A stretch of DNA of 64,000 nucleotides from Aspidiotus rigidus (Eukaryota; Arthropoda; Insecta; Hemiptera; Diaspididae), in assembly GCA_035079385.1 (NCBI GenBank), contig JAVHKY010000067.1:682001-746000 (forward strand), written 5' to 3'. This document shows positions 34,046 to 45,779 of the stretch, piece by piece. Position 1 is the stretch's first letter; each line of letters opens with the position of its first letter. The position numbers and the translations under genes are program-made. The notes beneath the pieces are model-generated. The model did not search any database. It worked only from the letters and a program-made list of their open reading frames with translations, and was not told the origin of the DNA.

Positions 34046-34404
34046 GAAATTTGAAGGAAGGTAGAGGCAGGAGTAAGGCAAACCATTGGATTCAGAAGAA
34101 TGAGACATTGTGGGTTGTCCGTCGGCAATGCACTTGATGTCATATTTTGACGAGTATAAATCTTTGGGCTAGAATCAGTCGAAAAATTGCGAGACGTTTT
34201 TTGTAAGAAGTATGACATCATCGATGACTTTGACCTAATTTAGGGACGTAAGAAAACTTTACCCGTGGGGCGTAGAACGACATTGAATTCTTTTTCATCA
34301 CTATCAGGAATATTTAAACATTGCTCGAGATTCGATAGCCGACGAAAAAATTTTTATCTTAAATCAAAATCATTCTGCACGTCCTTCGATCACGTCAATT
34401 CAAT

Positions 34405-35140
34405 ATGAGTGAAAAAAGACCTTACAAAATAATTTGAGGTGGTCAGAAGTACGGCGTAATTGCTTCGTCAGTAGGAGACCTGATGGAAAGAGCTGAAGAA
34501 GAATTTGGTATCAATTCCGTGAAAATAATGTTAGAAGACGGTACGCACCAACGATGACGATGAGTACTTTCGCACTCTTGAAAAAAATACATGCTTATCA
34601 ATTTTGCAAAAAGATGAAGAGTGTAGTCCTGCTTTGGCCACCGTTGAAGAACATAGAATACACGTTACTGGACCGAATGATGTTTCGATTGATGTCTTTA
34701 ACGACCTTTTGGATAAAGTAAAGGCTGAAGTCATCAGCACCGTTTCAACGGAGATAAAGACAATCATTTCCTCAGCAAAAGAGGGTGTGGGCATATTTAG
34801 AAAAGTCACTGCTCGTGTCTATGTCGGTGAGGTCGCAAATGCCTTGCTGACAGTCCTCTCTGGACTAAGTAACAGGCAACGCATCAATCTGTATCGTGAA
34901 GCGGGGCTAACCAGAGCTGAAGCACAGATTTTAAAATCCGAAATTTGGAATTTCAAAGTCAACCGGAATGATATTGGCCATGCCGGCAACAAAGTATTGG
35001 AAAATTTCTCCGGTGTCTTATTAAGGAAGGAAGAGCTCCCCATCGTGGGGCCAGTAACAACTTTGATCAACCAACTCATAAAGATCTTGAAAAAATCGGA
35101 GGACCAAGTCTTGTATAGTATGAAAGACCGAACAAAATGA
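34405..35140 (+). pseudogene. CIDE-N domain protein gene, broken
   Basis: From ATG at 34405: MSEKRPYKII, a TGA stop at 34435, then GGQKYGVIASSVGDLMERA, FGINSVKIMLEDGT. After a frame shift near 34545-34555 it reads DDDEYFRTLEKNTCLSILQK and continues open to 35140. The order RPYKI - GV-ASS--DL-E-A - I-LEDGT - DDEYF-TL--NT matches the CIDE-N (CAD) domain of DFF40/DFF45 and insect DREP proteins, a protein-interaction domain in apoptotic DNA fragmentation. The C-terminal ~150 residues (VTARVYVGEVANALLTVLSG and on) are not recognised. It has no introns, a stop and a frame shift, so it is probably a processed or decayed gene copy. The TGA may come from TGG. Confidence 0.75.
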
Positions 35141-35149
35141 AGGCTGAAG

Positions 35150-36780
35150 GTGAAGGGAATGTTTGATGGATTTCTAATGCTCAACCATGAATCAAAAGAC
35201 TTGGTATAAGGGTAAAGAATTTTTTGAAACTAGATTCTTTGTTATTTTCTAAAACGAAGTCTCAAAGAACACTTCAAATACAGAAAAGAGTAAATTTTCA
35301 ATTCAACTTGTGATTTTTTACGCTTGTTGCTCAAATAGCGAGGATAGAGATGAAAAGGATGTACAGACATTTTCAGCTCATTCGAGTGGAATCAACACCT
35401 CGGCGGTGAAAGAGTGAGGAGAGTCTTATAAAAACGTTTAGTATCGTGAAATCGACTACCTCCTCTTCTTCTCATCTTCCCTCCCTGTCTATCACTAGAT
35501 TGAAGCACCTTCTTTAATCTTAGAATATAGTCTAGCATCTTTCGTTTTTTTTTTTTTTTTTTTTCATTGAATTATTTGATATTCTCGCGGCTTGAATTCC
35601 GGAATATGAGAGTGTGGTTAAGAATTTATAATAACGAAAGCGTTACAGTGTACGTGTATTTCTTAAAAGAAACCATCCAGGGCTTTCGACATCCGCGATC
35701 CGCAGTATTTCTATTTCATTATCATATCGTTAAAAAGGTTTTCTGTGCGAAATTTCGCGCGTGCTCGAGAACCGACTATACATTATATTGAAAGCCGATT
35801 CTGTTTAATTGAAAAGTTTCCACCCTCAACAGCCTCGAGCTATGGTAACGTTGTGTACATTAATTATTAAGGGAACAATTTTTTTTTTCCTCCCATTACT
35901 ATACCAATATCATCTCGCAGTTTATAAGAAGCTCTCGCTGTCTCGAGTTACCACAAATTAAAATGATTTTCTCGTACACCACCGCGCGTCACCTAATTTC
36001 CATATCTGTTGGTATTCGCGGGTGAAATTTTGCGAAAAAGAGCGGCGAGAACGTGATAGCTACTTTGGGAACAGAATAATACGGAAAAGCAAAAAAAAAA
36101 AAATCAAAAAAAGTCGTTGACATTAACCAATATGTACCGCGTGTACTCGACGACATTTAGTTATAGTTCAGTGTGCTTCTGGGTTTTCCCTAGATACGAA
36201 TTCGGTGAACTGTAATAAATCTTATTTTTAGGCATTCGAGTACGAAATTCATCAGTAAATGAGAGTTTACTTTTGAGGTCATCCTAAACGGCGCACTCTA
36301 AATGCTCGAAATCGATGTGGAATGGTGTGTAAATACAGCGCTCGTTCTATCCCTAAGCCTAATGAACGATGAAAAAATACACTTCAACTTGTACCCAGTT
36401 TCCTCGAGCGTGGAACGATTTTGAAAACCTTAATAACTAGGTTTTAACTTTTGACGATGGAAAGCTAAATTGGCATTGCAAAAACTGATCAAATTATGTA
36501 ATTAAGTGATCAGGTCCTATAATCTGTCACTCTAACGCACCACTTCAACTGCGGAAATTCCCTCCTTGCTCCAAAGGACTTGATAATACCGTATCACACT
36601 CATGATTCTCATTTTGGTCTACAAACAATCCCTTTCACCTTTTACTCGATAGTTTACCCGCTCTCCACTTACTCAGCATTCAAAAAAAGTGTCTTTGGGA
36701 ATGAGATCCTCAAACAAGGAAGAAATCTGACTTTTCTACCGAGTTGATCGCCAGTGTCAGGAGTAGAATTCATGATAGCG
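35150..36780. other. No gene recognised
   Basis: Includes a T-run at about 35548-35564 and A-rich patches. The frame at 35567-35791 (plus) has no domain. Possibly intergenic. Confidence 0.45.
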
Positions 36781-36785
36781 AGGTT

Positions 36786-37330
36786 TTCAGCGGGGAACTT
36801 GCTGTCTGTTTTGTCGGGAGCGGGGATCCTCAGAAAATATCCGCATCCAATCTCAGTGACGTCATTAATGACTTCGACCTTAAAGGCATGAAAAAAATTT
36901 TGAATTCCGACACTCTGTAAAGAGACTTGAGAATAGCTCGAGCTATGAACCTCTCAAAAGTGGAAATTTGAAAAATTTTGAGCTCCGGTAAAGGTGGAAA
37001 TATTTGCAGCTATAAATCTATAAGCTAGGTAGTTTATAACTATGGAGATAAGCTAGGACCGAAGGAGCGTTTAAGGCTATGACTCCTCATGATGAGATTA
37101 ATTCCAAGCTATGGGGATTAACATGTTCTCAGAAGAAAGGCCCGCATCCAACCTTTGTGACGTTAACCTTATTTCGATTTGAAAAACATTTTGAGGACCG
37201 ATACTTCATAGAGGATGGACTTTAAAAATTTGTAGCTTTGACCCGCTATAGAGGTGGGCCCAGATAATGGTCGAGTCCTGGGCTATAACTATATAAATTA
37301 AGCTTAATTTGTCCTCTGGGTATACAAACT
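36786..37330. repeat. TGACGTCA-bearing dispersed repeat
   Basis: Starts AGCGGGGAACTTGCTGTCTG (the reverse of the end seen at about 31320-31340) and holds GTGACGTCATTAATGACTTC-GACCTTA at about 36855 and a weaker GTGACGTTAACC at 37158. The same module (GAC(A/G)TCATC...TTTGACCT or CTCGACCT) recurs at 34210-34240, 40079-40105 and 40199-40225. No coding content. Confidence 0.45.
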
Positions 37331-37877
37331 GGGTTGGAGGACATTTTAAACTGAAAATCTTCATGTCAAAACTCACTAGGAATTGGGTTCAAGCTTGGTT
37401 GATTGATTGTCAAGGAAAAAATATAAGTTAAAGGAGAGCGGGGTGTCCTCAGGGTACTAGGGTGGTTAATAAAAGTTGGACTTCGAAATGTTACAAGTAT
37501 GACATTATCAGGGCCGGAAATCGCGTGAGGCCCCTCAAGACAAGGCAGGGTGACATCATCAAAAGATGATTTTAAATCTTTATAGAAAAGGGAATAACCG
37601 AAATTAGAGTGGGATGTCAAGAAAAATACAATAGTTACAAAGGAAAGAACAATTTGGAAAAGAAAAGAGAAGTAATTTACGACAGATCATCAGAAACAAT
37701 GGAGATTGCGGGTTTCCGTTGTCATTGCAGAAGGAGAAAAGGCCACCAACGTTTTTGACTCCTGACGGTAACTGTCGATGATATGCGACGCAAATCAGAA
37801 ATTGTGAAACACAAGTGCAATTAGGTAGTATTTTATGTGTACATACTAATAAGGTTGGTGCTTTTCTTGAAAACACC

Positions 37878-37879
<2 letters not shown>
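37331..37879. other. No gene recognised
   Basis: Two minus-strand frames (37366-37620, 37604-37876) overlap in different frames and lack domains. A GACATCATC word occurs at 37552. It ends at a poly-A run. Confidence 0.4.

Positions 37880-37911
<32 letters not shown>
37880..37911. repeat. Poly-A run, 32 bases
   Basis: Uninterrupted A tract directly before the ~430-bp tandem array. It could be a retroposition tail or a simple-sequence expansion. Confidence 0.9.
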
Positions 37912-37912
<1 letters not shown>

Positions 37913-37914
37913 AA

Positions 37915-40030
37915 TATAAGAAACCGCTATAAAAAACTGTTACTAAACTGTTATGGTTCTTTGACTAAGCCAACTCTTTAAAAAAAAACGGATACAGAAA
38001 ACCGTCACCATTTTGTTACTATGCTGTCATTAGTTGAAAAGACATGTCATTAATGTATTTTATATGCCTATAATAATGAGTCCACTCTTGGAAGAACCGT
38101 CACAAAAAACTGTCACAGTTTTGTTACTATGACGTTATTTATTGAAAAGACTTGTTATAAATGCAATTTATGTGCTCATAAGACTATAGGCTAATGAGAT
38201 AAATTTAATATTAAATGTAATAATTTTATTTAGTTTGATGAAGATTATAAAAGTAACACTTGAAGATGATAAAATAAATAAATTTATTAACGATAATAGA
38301 AAATTTAATTTAAATATAATCAAATAACATTTTTTATTCAAAATTAAATAATATTTATATTATATTGATTTATTAATTTCTAATTTGAATATTGAATTTA
38401 GATTTGTAATTATTATATCATTTTTTTCAATTTATTAGTAATAAACTTTTGAAAAAACTGTCGCAAAATACAAACACAAGAAATCACCCTAAAAAAACAA
38501 CTTTTTAAACTATGCCCACTCTTTAAAAAAAAAAATACAAAATACCATCACAGTTTTGTTACTATGACGTTAGATATTGGGAAGACTCGTTACAAATGCA
38601 ATTTTTGTGCTCATAAGATTATAGGTTAATAAAATAAATTTATTATTAAATATATTAATTTTATTTAGTTTAATAAAAATTATAAAAGTAATACTTGAAG
38701 ACAATGAAAAATAATTAAATTTATTAATGATATAAGAAAATTCAATTTAAATATAATCAAATAACATTTTGTATTCAAAATTAAATAATATTTATATATT
38801 GATTTATTAATTTTTAACTTGAATATTGAATTTAAATTTGTAATATTAATATATCATTTTTTATTAATTTATTATTGATAAACTCTTGAAAAAACTGTCG
38901 CAAAATACAAACACAAGAAATCATCCTAAAAAAACTGTAACTTCCTTAAATAAGCCTACTCTTTAAAAAAAAAAAAATTACAAAATACCTACTGTCACAG
39001 TTTTGTTACTATGACGTTATTTATTGAAAAGACTCGTTATAAATGCAATTTTTGTGCTCTTAAGGCTATAGGTTAATAAAATAAATTTATCATTAAATAT
39101 AATAATGTTATTTAGTCTAATAAAAATTATAAAAGTAATACTTGAAGATAATGAAAAATTATTAAATTTATTAATGATATAAAAAAATTCAATATAAATA
39201 TAATAAAATAACATTTTTTATCTAAAATTAAATATAATTTGAATATTGAATTTAAATTTGTAATATTATTATATTATTTTTTATTAATTTATTATTGATC
39301 AACTCTCGAAAAGACTGTCGCAATGTACAAACACAAGAAATCATCCTAAAAAACCTGCTATGTTTTTTCACTAAGCCTCCTCTTAAAAAAAAAAAAATTA
39401 CAAAACACCGTCACAGTTTGGTCACTACGACGTTATTTATTGGAAAGACTCGTTATAAACGCAATTTTTGTGCTCATAAGACTACAGGTTAAAAAAATTA
39501 ATTTATTGTTAAATAATAATTTTATTTAGTTAATAAAAATATTATGAAAGTAATACTTGAAGATAATAAAAAATGATTAAATTCATTAATGATATAAGAA
39601 AATTCAACTTAAATGTAACCAAATAAATTTTTTCATTAAATATATTGATTTATTAATTTTTAATTGGAATATTAAATTTAAATTTGTAATTATTATATCA
39701 TTTTTAATTAATTTATTATTAATAAACTCTTGAAAAAACTGTCGCAAAATACAAACACAAGAAATCATCCCCCCCAGAAAAACAACTTTCTTTACTAACC
39801 CTACTCTTTAAAAAAAAAATTACAAAATACCGTCACGGTTTTGTTACTATGACGTTATCAATTGGAAAGATACGTCATTAATGCATTTTATCTGGAATAA
39901 CTGTCACAAAACACCGTCACGAGAAACGTCACAAAGAACTGTTAAAGTTTTTTGACTGAGACTACTCTTTTAAAACACTATTACAAAGTAGTCACTATTT
40001 TGTAACTATGGGCGTCATTAATTGAAAAAG
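37915..40030. repeat. Tandem array, unit about 415-450 bp, about 4.5 copies, with antisense COX2-like core
   Basis: The landmark TCACAGTTTTGTTACTATGA recurs (with changes) at about 38112, 38547, 38995, 39409 and 39831, so the unit is about 415-450 bp. Each unit has a spacer of about 110 bp (AC-GTCACAG, TATGACGTTAT, TGGAAAGACTCGTTATAAA) and a core of about 300 bp, very AT-rich. Reversed, the core reads ATATCATTAATAAATTTAAT, CTTCAAGTATTACTTTTATA and AATAAAATTAATATATTTAA. These match in order the COX2-like inserts at 43475-43570 and 26780-26860. The 37915-38100 and 39880-40030 ends are partial spacer units. Confidence 0.8.
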
Positions 40031-40059
40031 AACGTCATCAGTAAGGGGCTTGTAAAAAT

Positions 40060-40300
40060 TTCAGCCAGGGCGTATTATGACATCATCAGGGGTTTTGACC
40101 TTATGGAGCCAGGAGGCGCCAGTTAGCCTCATATAGTATAATTATGAAGACCCAATATGCCATACTGGTTTGCATTTCTTTTATGACGTTGTTACTGTGA
40201 CGTCATCATTAGCCTCGACCTGATTAAGGTTTCACCCGGGGCGTAAGCTAAGTAATACTAATAGGGCCTATACCTACAAAATAAGAGTATGCGGAATGAG
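40060..40300. repeat. Two TGACGTCA-type modules
   Basis: ATGACATCATCAGGGGTTTTGACC at about 40078 and TGACGTCATCATTAGCCTCGACC at about 40199, each followed by GG and GGCGTA(A/T) words. Related to the repeat at 36786. Confidence 0.4.
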
Positions 40301-43069
40301 CTAGTTAGTCTGATGAACAATGAAGCGCCGCCTTGTTTACTCAGGTCGTCGTTTTGGCCACATAGTCATCCGATGAAACTGCCGACGCTAAGATTGAAAT
40401 GAAGCCAGCCAGCCTTCAAAGTAGTCTAGAGAAGTGTGCAACGGTTTGTCTAGACCTATTGTGAAGTTTGATGGAAGAGAATTTGGCAAACAAAAATTGA
40501 GAGTTTGATACAGTGCTCCAATTTGCAATCAAGCAAGCAAATTTAATGTCGCCATCTAATTATCAGCTCTGAAAAAACCCATGTACTGAATGGGGCCTTT
40601 GATTTGAAGCAGCTAAACATCCTCGGATCCTGCTAACTTCCTCGCATCCTCGGCTCAATCATCCCATTTCACACTTTCATACTTCCTTCCCGTTATCTTT
40701 TCTATCTTTTGTTTTTGTACTCATCTTCATAAATATTTCGAGCTGAATCCATTCCCCTGTTCCGTCCAGAAAAAAAAAAAAAAAACAGAGAAACATAAAG
40801 CTCGATCTCACGAAAAACAAACAAGACTAGGATGGTTGGTTTACTTTGAGGAATATTTAGTAAATCACTTCTGTACCTATCTTAAACGTGTGGTAACAGT
40901 ATAGAATTTCAGAAAACTCAAAAAGGGGTCATCAGCTCTATCAACTTTCTTTTGCAAACATGAAATAAATTTCTTCGTCAATATTTATTCTTTATCATAC
41001 AAAATACGCCCTCAAATATTGTTTTCAGCGTCGGTATAAAAATTTGCAAAGAAAATAAACAACAGCAATCATCATTCCAAGGAAAAAATTTGGAACTTCT
41101 GCAGAAGAAGAGATAATATAGAAAAATCTAAAATGTTGGTAAACAACTGAGATATATTGTGCTGGCATAAAATTTAGATTCTTTTCGCGTACTTTATCAA
41201 TGCTGAATTTTTTTCCTCTCGGTATTCGTGACGCCTTATGGTACGCGTCATATCATACGCATGTAATAAATGCGAGATTGAGTAAAAAATTTAAAGTGCC
41301 TGTTTCAGAGCTATTTTTTCATTTTTTGCGCATCTTACTTTCCAACTCTAAAGTTGAAGTAGCCATCCAGCTACTGTCATGTCAGTGGGTTTCACGATAA
41401 GTTAATTATATTTCGTGAATGGGCAAATTTCATACGCGAGAGGCACTAGAAGTGTACGTTATAGAAAAAGTTTGTATTTTCTGCGATGCGAAATACCCGT
41501 AATTATTTCGTCCTTCAACAAGATTTCGTAATCCGACATCATCATATTTTACAATGATACTCGACAATAAGAAAAATTTTCGCCCATAAATTTCTGCCGA
41601 ATCCGCACGATCAACGTATTCGGAAGCCATCGAGAATATATTTATATTGCGAGTCTAACGTCAGCTTTGACGCTTTTGGCGAAAACGAGCGTTCCCTATG
41701 GCAAAATAGAATCCTCTTCCACTGAAGCGTACTTTACTTTTTACGTGCAACAAAAGGTGATGGAAGAACCGGCAACATTATTACACTCGTATTGTGACAG
41801 AAAGGTAAATCCTTTTGAAGTCGACGAAAATACGACATTTGCACGTTTACTTTTCTCATTTTCGATATTAAAATGGATGAATTTGTCTTCGCTCTGCTGT
41901 AGTATCATTGTTCCTATACGGAAATATTCATTAAAAATTCGCGGACGATATAATGCAGGTTCTTAGAATATAATTTCTGGCAGGCATTCGACGTAAATTG
42001 AAAAATGCTTACGCAGCCGCGTAAGCAATACACGACTTTTCACCTGTATCTACAATCAAGTTTTTTGCTTAAACTTTAACTCTAGTACTCCAATTTATTC
42101 AATGAATCGTTTTCTCAATAAGATACACACATCCTCAACATCTCTTGCCACTCTAATTCATTCTTGATCATCTCCGATTCTCAAGCATCTTTTAATGTTG
42201 GTTGTTGTAGACTCACACATAACATTCATTCATGAGAAACTCAACACAAACGAGCAAATCTTTCACACATATAAAACCATTTCATCACTCAAAAAAATGA
42301 CAAAATTATACGCAAAGGATTGTTGCACTAATACTATACTAACACAACATTCATTCATGACTGACTCAACACGAACGAACACATCTTTAAAATTCATTCA
42401 TAAAGAGCGTATCCTTACGTGTGTGAACAGGTAACCCAAAAAATGAATAAAACTAGCTACAACTACACTGAGAATCTACGTAATCAAAGGTTACCCTTCG
42501 CTTTCGATGACGAAAGCGACTACCTGAAGTTTAGTACTACAAAATATTAGTAGCTCGAATATTTGCAAATTTCATCAAATTAGTTCACGCTTCAATTTGA
42601 GATTTCTCACGAACCAGACATCGTATCAACACCAAAAGTTCACAATTACATTTTTAGACATGTAAATTACAATATATCAACATTTGAAAAAAATTGAACA
42701 AACCATATCAGAGTTATAGGAGTGGGGAATTTTTTTTTAAATTGGGTATATCTGGAGAACTACTGATCCGATCGTCAAAAAAAATGCAGGTGCACAACTT
42801 CAGATATAACACTACAACTTGACTAAGTTTCAAGAAAATCCATCCAGTAGTCTCGGAGGAGAAGTCCGGACAAATTTTGATCCATATATATAAGGAAACC
42901 TGAAATTTTTTTAATGACGTAGCGATGATCTATGACCTCTAAAACGTCGAGGAAGTTCATTTCCCCCCCCCCTTTCTGCCACAACTGTGACGGGTGTAAT
43001 ACTCGCTTTTCTACGAAAAGTCGGTAAAAATAAAAATATCTCCCAAATACATAAACATGGCAGATCATA
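40301..43069. other. No gene recognised
   Basis: Low-repeat region. Frames at 41200-41400, 41667-41966 and 42195-42434 (plus) and 42823-43068 (minus) show no domain. A repeated short phrase (ACATTCATTCATGA followed by CTCAACAC-AACGA) occurs at 42222 and 42349. Confidence 0.4.
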
Positions 43070-43205
43070 TTATGAGACTAGGACACTTCATGAAATGCCT
43101 AGTCCAATCATATAATTTTTATACGTATTTTACGATTTGCCTAAAATGGCTTCGCATTTCATGAAATGCCTGGATATTTCATGAAATATCAGACTTAAAC
43201 GATTT
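43070..43205. repeat. TTTCATGAAA palindrome cluster
   Basis: CTTCATGAAATGCCTAG, ATTTCATGAAATGCCTGG and ATTTCATGAAATATC, plus two ACGATTTGCCT words (43132, 43199), lie within 130 bases. It looks like the terminal or subterminal part of a mobile element; the family is unknown. It borders the COX2-like insert at 43216. Confidence 0.5.
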
Positions 43206-43215
43206 GCCTGTAACA

Positions 43216-43700
43216 TATAATATATAATTTAAAATAAAATATTAATTGTGAAATTAAAAATAAATTATAAATTTTAATAAAATAATAAAAATTTCTAATT
43301 TCAATTATTATAATAATATTATTATTACTGTTAGAATAATTTCTATTAATTTATTATTCTCAAACAATGAAATAGAAAATAGTATTTTAAGTATCAAAAT
43401 TTTAAGAAATCAATGATTCTGGAACCATGAATATCCTAAATTTTATTTAATTATAATATTTAAATTAAATTTCTTTATATCATCAATAAATTTAATTATT
43501 TTACCATCTTTAAGTATAATTTTTATAAAAATAAATAAAATTAATATATTCAATAATAAATTCATTTTACCAACTATTATTTTAAGAATTTATTTTATTT
43601 CAATTCAATATTTTGAATATAAGTTGAAAATTTTTTATTTAATTATTTTATTATTATTTTTATGAATTCGAATATTTATTATTTGTACAAATAAATAAAT
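43216..43700 (+). other. COX2-like NUMT, middle part of the gene
   Basis: With the mitochondrial code, about 43371-43443 reads NEMENSILSIKILSNQWFWN and then HEYPKF. This aligns with COX2 [24 protein letters not shown], the first copper-site motif, with TGA as Trp in NQW. The next ~120 bases (ATATCATCAATAAATTTAAT and on) follow the same order as the inserts at 26780 and in the 37915-40030 array. It ends in an (AAAT)n run just before the hAT end at 43732. Confidence 0.85.
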
Positions 43701-43731
43701 AAATAAATAAATAGTAGAGGCCAGGACTGCT

Positions 43732-44800
43732 CAACCTTTTACGACTCGCGGGTCGCATCTGTGTCTCCCGAAATTTCCGCGGGCCGCAAATCGTTTACCT
43801 ATATTTAATAACGATTTTATTGTAATGTAGAACGATGATCAAAGGGGAAATTGACGTCTAAGAAATTGGAGCCTCGCAGTTCATTGCATCATTCATCTTC
43901 AAGCTCTGTGCAGCAAGAGTTTAGATATGGTATACGTGATGGACGTTATTAGGACCGTCATAAATTTTGTTGAATCATCGACAATTTAAAAATTTTCTTG
44001 AGGAGATTGGAAGCGAATACGGTGACCTACTTCACCACAACCAGGTCAGATGGCTCAGTCGGGCACAAATTTTGACTCGTTTCTACAATTTACTCACCGA
44101 AATAGATATCTTTCTTATTGGAAAAAAAAAAAAATGTTCCTCAAATGTCGGACCGTAATTGGTTGTGGGATCTTGCTTTTCTAACGGATAATTAACTTGA
44201 AACTACAAAAGAAGGGCACATTTATTTTTGATCTCTTGAACCACGTTCTTGCTTTCGAGAGAAAAATTATATTATTTCAGAGCCAATTACAAAAAAAAAA
44301 ATTTATCCCATTTCCCTTTTTGCGCTGAAACTTATAAAAACGAAAGAGGTTCATTCCCTCATGTAAAATTTGTGAATATATTGAAGACCCTCAAATTAGA
44401 ATTCGAAACCCGGTTTAAAGAGCTCAAAAACAATACACTACTTTACCGTATGGTTGAGAACCTGTTCACAACAGAAGAAGACGACGTACCCGATAAGTAT
44501 CAAATGGAGTTGATCGTCTTGAAAAGTAATTCCTTCCTCCGTGATATGTTCGAGAAAAATCGCAGTAACTTGTCGAAATTTTACCAACTTCTTGAACCCA
44601 ATTTAGTTGAAATTAAAAATATTGCGCTTCGCACTTTTGTCATGTTTTGGTCCACGTACCTATGCGAGTCGACTTTTTCGCGGATGAAGGCGATTAAAAG
44701 TTTAGAGAGATTTAACTGACGAACACTTGCAGGCTACTTTACAAGCGGCGACGACAAGCTTTGTCCCTAACAGCCATCACATTGATTGGATTACTTTCCT
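43732..44800 (+). mobile_element. hAT element relic with degraded transposase
   Basis: Opens with CAGGACTGCTCAACCTTTT and CGCGGGCCGCAAATC, typical of hAT left ends (CAG..., GGCCGC). The transposase remnant follows on the same strand. No right inverted repeat was found before 45050. Confidence 0.7.
43895..44797 (+). pseudogene. hAT transposase pseudogene (ZBED5/GTF2IRD2-like type)
   Basis: Pieces in order: SLKLCAARV and MVYVMDVIRTVINFV; LNHRQFKNFLEEIGSEYGDL and HNQVRWLSRAQIL (43967-44158); a broken middle; then LLYRMVENLFTTEEDDVP, KFYQLLEPNLVEIKNIALRT, FWSTYLCESTFSRMKAIKS (44249-44719). After a frame slip comes DEHLQATLQAATTSFVPN. The C-terminal F-STYLCES-FS-MK-IKS is the hAT dimerisation region. 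Several stops and frame shifts, and the BED/N-terminal part is missing. Confidence 0.8.
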
Positions 44801-45141
44801 ATTTTTTCAACATTATTATTTCTTTCTATTTTTTTAAATATAATGTTTGCATGCATTTAAAAAAAAAAATCTTTTTATCCTACTTGTATTATGAAATCAG
44901 ATCGTATCATGAAATCGTAAGTTTTCTACTACTTTTTGGGTTTTCTGCTGAGGCTAAGGAGATGTCTAATCATGCAGCTAGTTTTATACTAAACTCGGAC
45001 TAGGCCTATTGCAGCCTTATACAAAACTAAATGCAGGGAGTGCGTGTGTTACCCCTTCAGCTAGTTGACATTGATGACAGAATACTCAAAGAGTAGAGTA
45101 AACGAAAAACCAGTTACAAAGACCGCAGATATAAAGGAGAA

Positions 45142-45180
45142 GATACGAGATCTTTTGGTTAACAAACCATCATCGGGCAA
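45142..45180 (-). ncRNA. Hammerhead-like motif, PLE D
   Basis: Minus strand: CCGATGATGG-TTTGTTAACC-AAAAGATC. Stem GGTT/AACC as in family A; the GAAA box reads AAAA. Degraded. Confidence 0.35.
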
Positions 45181-45239
45181 AGTTAGAATGCCAGTGACCC
45201 AGATACGACTCATAAAACAGAATACCAACGAGATCAGGA

Positions 45240-45779
45240 TTGAACGAGCGAGCCCTCGCGAGGTGACTCAAACTCGTAGACCAATTCAACTAAACCTTCG
45301 TCGGGAAAATACCTGTTGAGTACGGTAACATCGTCACTGTTCAGATGACGCACTATTTCGATATTTTCCAACGCAACGCGCTTGAAGTAAGAATCCTTTT
45401 GTGGAGAAGTGTAGCCGAATCTTCCTTGAAACTATGACCACTGGAGATAAGGTGGTCCGCAAAGGCCGAATCACCGGAATTACCTTTCTTCCAGGCCTTA
45501 AGGTGCTCCTCTACTCGAATTCCAAGCTGGCGACCCGTCTCGCTTATGTATACGCCGTTACAATCCTTGCACTCCAATTTGTACACCCCGCTCCTCTCCC
45601 CCCCGCGGGATGGGGTCCTTTAGCCTAACAAACAAACCCTTCACAGTAGTGAGGTTATAAAAAGCAGGCCTGAAGCCAAAGGGGCGGAGGACACGAGTCA
45701 GCTTGGATGAAAACTCACCCAAAAACGTGTGATGTAACAAGGACTGGAGTAGAGAGGGGGGAGTCCTCGACAGCACACA
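45240..45779 (-). pseudogene. PLE family D GIY-YIG endonuclease part
   Basis: Minus strand: thumb end FRPAFYNLTTVKGLFVRLKD; after a small frame slip VYKLECKDCNGVYISETGRQ, RVEEHLKAWKKG and SAFADHLISSGHSF. After another slip VTVLNRYFPDEGLVELVYEF closes the protein. The YIG motif reads YIS (Gly to Ser), which should weaken the fold. It joins the unrelated insert at about 45780. Confidence 0.8.

Noticed and set aside
39017..39214. Minus-strand frame of Ile/Asn/Phe-rich protein
   Set aside because: Belongs to the AT-rich COX2-like core of the tandem array; a short frame from composition, and the nuclear code would not be the right reading.
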